Source: Pseudomonas frederiksbergensis (GTDB lineage Bacteria; Pseudomonadota; Gammaproteobacteria; Pseudomonadales; Pseudomonadaceae). Taken from it: a DNA stretch of 64,000 nt. A model generated the notes under the pieces. The model saw only the letters and a list, made by a program, of their open reading frames with translations, was not told the DNA's origin and made no database searches. Location: assembly GCF_000802155.2 (NCBI RefSeq), contig NZ_JQGJ02000009.1, forward strand, positions 124,001 to 188,000, read 5' to 3'. The translations under genes and the position numbers were made by a program. Shown piece after piece: positions 54,601 to 63,600 of the stretch. How positions within the stretch are numbered: the stretch's first letter is position 1; each line of letters begins with the position of its first letter.

Positions 54601-57600
54601 CGCGATCATTGCTGACGGTGATCTGCACATCGAGGCCACCCACCTCGACAACAGCGCCGGCCAGATCGCCGGCAAAACCAACGTCACGGCCACTATCGAC
54701 AGTGTGAACAACCAGGGCGGGCAGATGATCGCCCTCGGCGGATTGACGCTGACTGGCGCCTCGCTGGACAACCGCGCCGCAGGGCTGGTCGGGGCGACTG
54801 ACACGCTGACGCTGAACGTCGGTTCGATCGACAACCGTGGCGGCGAGCTGTCCGGCCACGGCGATGTTGCTTTGACAGGCGACGCGCTGGACAACAGCGA
54901 CGGCGGCCAAGTCATCGCCAACGGCGCGTTGGCCCTGACGGTGCAGGAAGTGCTCAACCGCACCAAGGGCCTGCTGTCCGGCAAGACCGGACTGACCTTG
55001 ACCGGCGAGACGCTGGACAACAGCGGCGGCGCGCTGCTGACTCAGAAGAACCTCACCGCTCACCTCGATGGGGACCTGAACAACGCCAAGGGCACATTGA
55101 GCGCCGAAGGCACGCTTGAAGTCACCGCCGCCAGCCTCATCAACACCCTGGGCAGCGTTTCCAGTGCCGGAGCGTTGGCACTCACCCTCGACAACGCTTT
55201 GCTCAACCAGGGCGGCGAAATCGTCACCGACGCCGGTCTCACCTTCAAAAGCGCAAGCCTGGACAACCGCAACCAAGGCAGCATCAGCGCCAAGCAAGCG
55301 GTCACTGTTGAAACCGGCGCGTTCGACAACAGCCAGGCCGGCCAGCTCAGCAGCGGCACGCACCTCGATCTCACCGCAAAACAATTGACCAACCAGGACG
55401 GCGGCCGCATCGCTAGCAGCGGCGCGCTGAGCGCCAGCGTCACCGGCCTCGATCAGCAGGGCGGCCAGCTTTTCAGCAACACGTCGCTGAGCCTTGATCT
55501 GAACCAAGGGCAACTGAACAACCAGAACGGCTTGATCAACGCCCCCTTGCTGATGCTGAAAAACCTCAAGGGCGTCAACAACGCCGGCGGCGAAATCTCC
55601 AGCGCCCAGGCATTCACCCTGGCCGCGCAAAACCTGAACAACGACAACGGCAAATTGTTGAGCAACCAGGCCCTGACCCTGCGCATCGATAACGCGCTGA
55701 CCAACCTCAAGGGCCTGATCGCCGCCGCCGCGTTGGACGTCGAGGCCGCCAGCCTGGACAACAGCGCCGGCACCCTGACCAGCCGCGCCAACCTCGACCT
55801 GAAATTGGCCGGCCCGCTGATCAACCAGAGCCAGGGCCTTATCAACGCCGCCGACGCCTTGACCGTCAGCACCCGAAACCTGAACAACCACCAGGGTTCG
55901 TTGCTGGGCAGCGCCATCGCCATCGACTTCGGTGCCGCCACTGGCGATCTGAACAACAGCGCCGGCCTGATCACCACCGCCGGTGTACTCAGCCTCAAGC
56001 ACCTGCGGGACCTGGACAACCAGGGCGGCGAAATCTCCAGCAGCCAGCCCCTCGACCTGACGGCTCGCGATCTCAACAACAGCGCCGGCAAACTCATCAG
56101 CAATGGTTTACTGACCGTGAAGGCCCACGACGTCATCAACCAAGGCGGCTTGATGTCCGGTTTCAAAGGCCTCGACCTGAGCGCCACGAGCCTGGACAAC
56201 CGCAACGCCGGCACCCTGTCGAGCCGCGACGAAGACGTCAGCGTTACGTTGAGCGGCGCGCTGCTCAACAGTGCTGACGGTGCGGTGGCCGGCAAGAAAA
56301 ACCTCACCGTCACCGCGGCCAGCGTCGACAACCGCGGCGGGATTCTGTCCAGCGGTGCCGACCAGACCTTGACCGTCACCGGCGGTTTGCTGAACAACGC
56401 CCAAGGCGGCTTGATCGACAGCGCCGCCACCCTGGTCATGAACGCCATGACCCTGGGCAACGCCGGCGGCACCGTCAACGCGCAACAAGCGCTGACCTTC
56501 ACCGGCACCACCCTGGACAACACCGGCGGCACGCTGATCGGCAACGCCGCCGTGACCCTGGACCTGCTCGGCGCCCTGACCAACACCAACGGCAAACTGG
56601 CCAGCACCGGGCCGCTGCGGGTCGAGCGCGCCACGCAAATCAACAACCAGGGCGGTCAGATCGCCAGCCAGGGTCTGCTGACCTTGCTCATTGGCGGCTT
56701 GGACAACCGCAATCGCGGCACCGTCGCGGCCAATGACGCACTCATCCTGACCGCCTCCGGCGCGGTGCAGAACGGTGGCGATGGCCTGATCTACAGCCAG
56801 AACGGCACCGTGCAAATCGACGCCAACAGCCTCGCCAACGGCAAGGGCACCGTACAAAGCCAGGGCAACCTGACCCTGGTCGTCGACCAAGACATCGACA
56901 ACCAGAGCGGCCGCATCCAGGCCAAGGCCGGCGACCTGACCATTGAAGCGCGCAACCTCGACAACCGCGGCGGCGTGCTCGCCAGCCTGCAAGGGCTGCT
57001 GAAGACCGACCTGAGCGGCGTGCTGAAAAACGGCTACGACCTTAACAACAACCGCCAGGGCGGCATCACCCAGGCCCAGCGTCTGAACCTGATCGCATTG
57101 GGCGGCCTGGACAATTATGGCGGACGCATCTCGGCGCAAACCGGCGATGCCGTCATCACCACCGGCAACGTCGACAACCGCAACGGCGGCCTCTACGCCA
57201 AAGGCAAGGTCAACGTCACCGCCAACAACTTCGATAACAGCGGCGACAACGGCGGCCAGATCGCCGGCAGCCAGATCGACCTGAACCTCACCGGCGCCAT
57301 GAACAACCGCCTGGGCGTCATCGAAAGCGACAGCACGCTGATGATCAAGGCCGCGAGCCTGGATAACCAGACGGGGCAGATCCGTGCGTTGGGTACGGGC
57401 GGCAAGACCCATTTCCAGATTGGTGGGTTGTTCGATAACCGCAGTGGTGTGTTGGAAAGTGCCAACACCGACCTGACTCTTGGCGCGACCAGTTTCCTCA
57501 ATACCGGCGGCAGCTTGCTGCACGTTGGCACTGGCACGTTTGATATCTCCACCGCTAACGTCACCGGAGCCGGTGGTACGGTGGTGACGCGTGGCGGTCT

Positions 57601-60600
57601 GACTATCAGCACCGACACATGGACCAACAGCGGGGTCATCCAGGCAGGACGCCTTAGCGTCAATGTCAACCATTTCACCCAGACTGCTGGCGGCCAGTTA
57701 CTGGCTTCCGACAGCTTCATTGGCGGCGGCGTCAATTGGTTTAATGAAGGTCTGGTCGCCAGTAATGGCAGCCTGAAAATCGACCTGGGTGGTGCCTATT
57801 GGGGGGGCGGTCGTCTCAACAGCCTGGGGACGCTTGGCCTCAGCGCGGCACAAGTGAGCCTCAACAGCGTCAGCTCCAGCATAACGGGCGGCGGCGATAC
57901 CACCATTGGCGTTAATGGTCAGCTCGACAATGCCGGTCGCTTGACCTCGGCGGCGCGCCTGACGATTGGCGCCACGGGGATCAACAACTTTGGGACGTTG
58001 GGTGGTGGTCAAGCTTTGACCGTCACGACCGGCGCGCTGGCGAACCACCAGGGGCTGATTTTCAGCGGCGGCGACATGGGCCTGCGGGTCGATACGCTGA
58101 ACAACCTCGACGCCAGCATCTACAGCCTGGGCAATCTCACCGTTGACCGTAATGGCTTGGGCGCCTTGGCCAGCAGCATAGTCAACAGTTCCAGCTCGAT
58201 CCAGAGCGACGGCAGCATGAGCCTGGCCGCCAGCACGATCCAGAACATCCGCACCCTGCTGACCATGGGCAGCAGCGGCATCTACACTGCCAAAATCACC
58301 GAACTCCCCTGCATCGAGGGTTACAACGCGGGTGACTGCAGCGGCAAGCAGAACCACGTTTGGGAATTGCTGCAACGCGAAAAAACCGAAGTGACCGCAG
58401 CCACTGCGGCTTCCAGCATCACGGCGGGTGGCAACCTCAATCTGAGCGGCGGCGACCTGCTGAACCAGAGCAGCACCATTGCCAGCGGCGGCAACCTGAC
58501 GGCCTCATTGGTCAATTTGACCAACACCGGCGTCGAAACCGGCGAGACGGAAACGACGCGGGTGTTACGTTCCCAGCGAACCCGAAATGCGGGTGCCTGG
58601 TACACCGCCGCCAGTAACTTCACCAACAAATACTGGTTCGAAAGCGCCGGTTATGACGTCAACAACCTGAGCAGTCTGGAAGCAGGTATCGCCAACTTCA
58701 TCGGCATGACCGAAATGGAGTACACGAACCTGGGCACCACCAAAAAACTCGCCGGCGGTGACCAAAGCTACGCAGCCGTGATCCAGGCCGGCGGCGCCGT
58801 AAATATCAACGCGCAGAACAACATCAATAACAGCGTCGTGCGACCCGGCTACACATACATCGGCAGTGGTCCACGTACCAACACGGGCGCTTCCGGCACC
58901 GCATATTCCACCCGCATCACGCTCAATCAACAACTGCCGCCCAACCTGGCGCAACAGCAAGTCAATCCGGTAGCCTTGCCTGGTTTCAGCCTGCCCATCG
59001 GCCAGAACGGCCTGTTCCGCCTGAGCGGGCAGAGCGGCGCTGTGCCGGCGGTCAGCGGCCCGCAAAGCTGGGCGCTGGGTAACGCGAGCCTGACCCAGGC
59101 CCAGCGCCAACAAGGCCTGCCTGCCGTCCAGGCCAGAGACCTTCAACCGGGTAACGCCCCGCAAGCTACCGCCAGCAATCTTGACCTGAGCATCGCAGCA
59201 CGCCAGGCAACCAATATTGGCGACCAGGCCAGCACATTCGACACCAGCACCGGCGGCGCCCCCGTGGCCGGCGCCATGCCTGGCCGCACCACCGCGTTTA
59301 CGGTCAACCGCGTCCAGGGCCTGCCCGCTTCCACTGTGGCGGCCAATCCGCACAAATACCTGATCGAAACCAACCCGGTACTCACCGACCTCAAGCAATT
59401 CATGAGCTCGGACTACCTGCTGTCAAACCTCGGCTACGACCCCGACCAGAGCGCCAAGCGCCTGGGCGACGGGTTGTATGAGCAGACCCTGATCCAGCAA
59501 GCCGTGGTCGCCCGCACCGGCCAGCGCTTCATCGACGGCCAGACCTCCAACGAGGACATGTTCAAGTACCTGATGAACAACGCCATCGCCAGCAAGCAGG
59601 CGCTCAACCTGGCCCTAGGCGTCAGCCTCACCTCTGAGCAAGTCGCGGCCCTGACCCACGACATCGTCTGGATGGAAAACGTCGAGGTCGACGGTGAGCA
59701 AGTCCTGGTGCCGGTGCTGTACCTGGCCAATGCCAACAATCGTTTGGCGGCCAACGGAGCCTTGATCCAGGGCAGCGACGTCACCCTGATCGCTGGCAAG
59801 GACCTGGACAATGCCGGTACCCTGCGCGCGAGCAACAACCTGTCCGCGACCGCCACCAACGACTTGGTCAACAGCGGCCTGGTGGAAGCCGGCAACCGCC
59901 TCGACCTGCTGGCCGGCAACAACCTCGTCAACAAGGCCGGCGGCATCATCGCCGGACGCGACGTCACGCTCACCGCCACCCGTGGCGACGTGATCAACGA
60001 ACGCACCGTCACCACCCATGAAAGCGACAGCGGCTACCGTCGCGAACGCACCGATTTCATCGACAGCGCCTCACGCATCGAAGCCGCGAATAACCTGACC
60101 ATCAGCGCCGGGCGTGACATCAACAACGTCGGCGGCGTGCTCAAAAGCGGAGCCGACACCACCCTCAACGCCACCCGCGACGTCAACCTTGCCTCCGCTG
60201 AGCGCATCACCAGCGGCAATCGCGGCACGCATCGCAACGAAACCATTACCCAGTACGGCTCCAGCCTCGACATCGGCCGCGACCTGACCGCCAACGCCGG
60301 CCGCGACCTCACCGCTGTAGCCAGCCAGATCGACGCCAAGCGCGACATCACCATGAGCGCCATCGGCGACCTGACCTTGGCGTCTGCGGCGGATGAGCAG
60401 CATTCGTATGGCAAGAGCAAGAAGGTCACGGCTCAGGAAGACCATGTGAGCCAAGTCTCCACCAGCGTGACGGCGGGTGGGAATGTGACGCTGAGTGCCG
60501 GGAAAGATCTGGGGTTGATCGCCAGTCGGGTGAGTGCTGGGGATGAAGCGTATCTGGTCGCCGGCGCGAACCTGGTGCTGCAATCGGCTGAGGATTCGGA

Positions 60601-63600
60601 CTACAGCTTCTACAGCAAGACCAAGAAGTCTTCTTCCGGGAAGAAGTTTCGGTTGGATGAGACCAGTAGTGTCACCAACGTAGCCAGTTCGGTTACCTCC
60701 GGAGGCAACAACGTCCTGACCGCCGGCAACGACCTGCTGATCAAAGGCAGCAACGTGATTTCCGAAAAAGGCAGCGTCGGCCTGGGGGCCGGCAATGATG
60801 TGGAAATTGTTGCGGTTACCGACTCCGAGAGCGCTCGCCACGAGCGCAGCAAAAGCAAAAGCAGTTGGGGTGGTTTGAAGTCGAGCAAGGTACAGGACAA
60901 GCTGGCCCAGACCCAGACAACTGCCGTTGGAAGCTTGATCTCGGGCGATACCATCGCCGTCAGCGCCAAACGCGATGCCACCGTGACCGGTTCTGCACTC
61001 GTCAGTACCAATGACCTGGCAGTACGTGCCGGACGCGACTTGACCATCGACGCGGCAGAAAACACCTTCTCCCGTATCCAAATGCACAAGGAGAAAAATC
61101 GCGACCTGACCGGCGTATTAACTGCCAACAACCTGGGCCTCGACGACATTACCGGCAACCAGCACCTGTCGATCAGCAACCAGAAACACAACGGCACCGC
61201 GTCACAGACCACCCTGACCGGCAGCACCATCGGATCCAGCAAAGGCAACGTCAGCCTCGTTGCCGGTGGCGACCTCAACGTGATCGCCAGTGACTTGGTC
61301 AGCACCAAGAACATGAGCCTTCGCGGTTCGAACGTCACCATCGCCGCAGGCATGGAAACGGCGAAGCAAAGCACTGCCGATAAATCGAGCAGCCTGGCCG
61401 TGGGGCGTGTCGTCGGTGGTGCGATCATCGACACGGTCAACACCATTCGCTCGTCGGTCGAAGCCGCGAAGGACGCGGACGACCCTCGGCTCAAGGCTGT
61501 GAAGCTGGCCCAGGCTGCGCTGGCGGCCTACAACCTCGGCGGGATGGCGACGGACGCCAACGCACAGAAAAATGGTTTTGCCGACAAACAGGGCGGCACC
61601 GGCAGCAATGGTTCGTTGATCAAAATCGGTACCGAACTCGCCAATACTCGCAGCAAAAGCACCAGCGACTACGCCAGCCAAACCGCGAAGCAAAGCACCC
61701 TTAATGCCGGCACCACCTTATCCATCATTGCCAATGGCAGCGCAGCGGGAAACGATGGTGATTTGCATGTCATAGGCAGCAGCATCAAAGCGGCCAACAC
61801 ATCGCTGCTCGCCAGCAACGACATCCTCCTGGAAAGCGCACAGAACACGGCTGATTGGTCCAACCGTAACAGCAACAACAAGACCGCTATCGGCGCGAGC
61901 TTCAACATCGGCCAGCAAAACGGCTTCACCTTGGACCTCGGTGCACAGCTTGCCAAAGGCATGGGTAACGGCAGTTCCGTCACGCAGGTCAACACGACGG
62001 TCGATACCGGTTCGTTGTTGTTGCGTAGCGGCGGCGACACCACGCTGGCGGGGGCTCAGGTTCGTGCTGATGAAATCAATGCACTGATTGATGGCAACCT
62101 CAACATCATTTCCCGCCAGGACACCCAGGACCAGAAAAGCAAGCAAAGCAGTGGCGGTTTTGGTGCAAGCATCTGCATTCCACCGTTCTGCTACGGCACA
62201 CCTGTCGCCGCTTCAGCCAACCTGGCTGCCGGCAACATGAACAGCGAATACAAAGGTGTCACGGACCAGACCGGTCTCTTCGCCGGAACGGGTGGCTACA
62301 CCGTCGATGTCGGCAAAACCACCACCTTGGAAGGTGGTGTGATTGCCAGCGATGCCTCGGCGAATAAAAACCTGTTGATCACTGACCGGCTCATCGCGCG
62401 CGATATCAAGAACGTCAGCGAAATCGAGGCTCAATCGGCAGGTATCAGCATTTCCGGAAGCTACGGTGGCGCAGGTGCCTCCGCCTCGGTGGGGGGCTTG
62501 TACGGTATTGCTTTAAGCGAGTCCGATAAGAGCCATACACGTAGTGCGGTGAGTGAAGGCACGATCATTGTCCGCAATCCGGAGGGTGCACAGGACACGG
62601 TTGGCCTGAATCGCGATACGAAGAATGCCAACGAGATTTTGGACAAGCCTGACGAAGAGGCGATGAACGAGCGCATTGAGCTGGTGAAGAGCTCGGTGGA
62701 GTTGGCGAAGGGGATTGGGGACGCGGTTGCGGCGGCGAAGATCAAGGAGGCACAGAATCCGGAGAGCGAAGCGTCAAAAGTTGCTATCCGAAAACTTAGG
62801 GACCAAGGAATCTTTAACCCGACAGGAGAGCAGGTCGCCCAGCAGGTTCAACGTGATTATGGAATGGGCAGCAGCTTCCAGAAAGCGTCCCAGGCTATAG
62901 CTTCGATTGTTCAAGGTGTCTTGGGAGGAAATATCACCGGTGCCTTGAGTGGTGCAGCGGCGCCCTACATCGCTCAGGAGATCAGAGACGCTACCGAAGG
63001 TGACCCGACTGCAAACCTGATGGCGCACGCGGTGCTGGGGGCATTGGTTGCCAGAGCCAGCGGTAACTCAGCGCTTGCTGGAGCAGTAGGGGCGGTTGCG
63101 GCGGAAGAGGCGGCACGGATTATCAAGGAGGAGTTGTATGGAGGTGTGAGCAACGACCAGCTCACGCCGGAGCAGAAGCAAACCATATCCAGCCTTGCCA
63201 CGTTGGTTGCGGGTATCGGTGGTGCATCTGCCGGCACAAGTTCGCTTGATGCGGTGACTGCGGCGTTGGTTGGGAAGAACGCGGTAGAAAACAACCAACT
63301 GAGCTTCGAAGATGTAAATAATTTCGCACAAGAAATCATAAAGGCTAACAAAGAAGGGAAAACCAACGAACCCATCTGGGAGAAATACAAGGCGTTGAGC
63401 GCCAAACAACGCGCAGAAATGTTGGCCTCAAATTGTGGGGCGAGTTGCTCAATTTATTATCAAGCTGAAATGGATGGCGGTATCGTTGCTGCGGATGGGC
63501 TCAGCAGCCTGACGTGGTTTTTTGACCTGTCGCCCGAAGATGCGCAGCGGATACGTCAGTTTGTCACCGAGGAAAATCAGGGTGATATGGCGTTGCTCTA

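Noticed and set aside
52600..58000. CRISPR-like regular repetition
   Set aside because: The periodicity is that of FHA protein repeats within one open frame, with diverged copies and no constant DNA repeat-spacer pattern.
53086..59398. Several long minus-strand open frames (up to 712 codons) opposite the cdiA-like gene
   Set aside because: They are Ser/Arg/Leu- or Ala/Gly/Val-biased shadows of the repetitive GC-rich coding strand, have no ribosome sites, and overlap one another in different frames.
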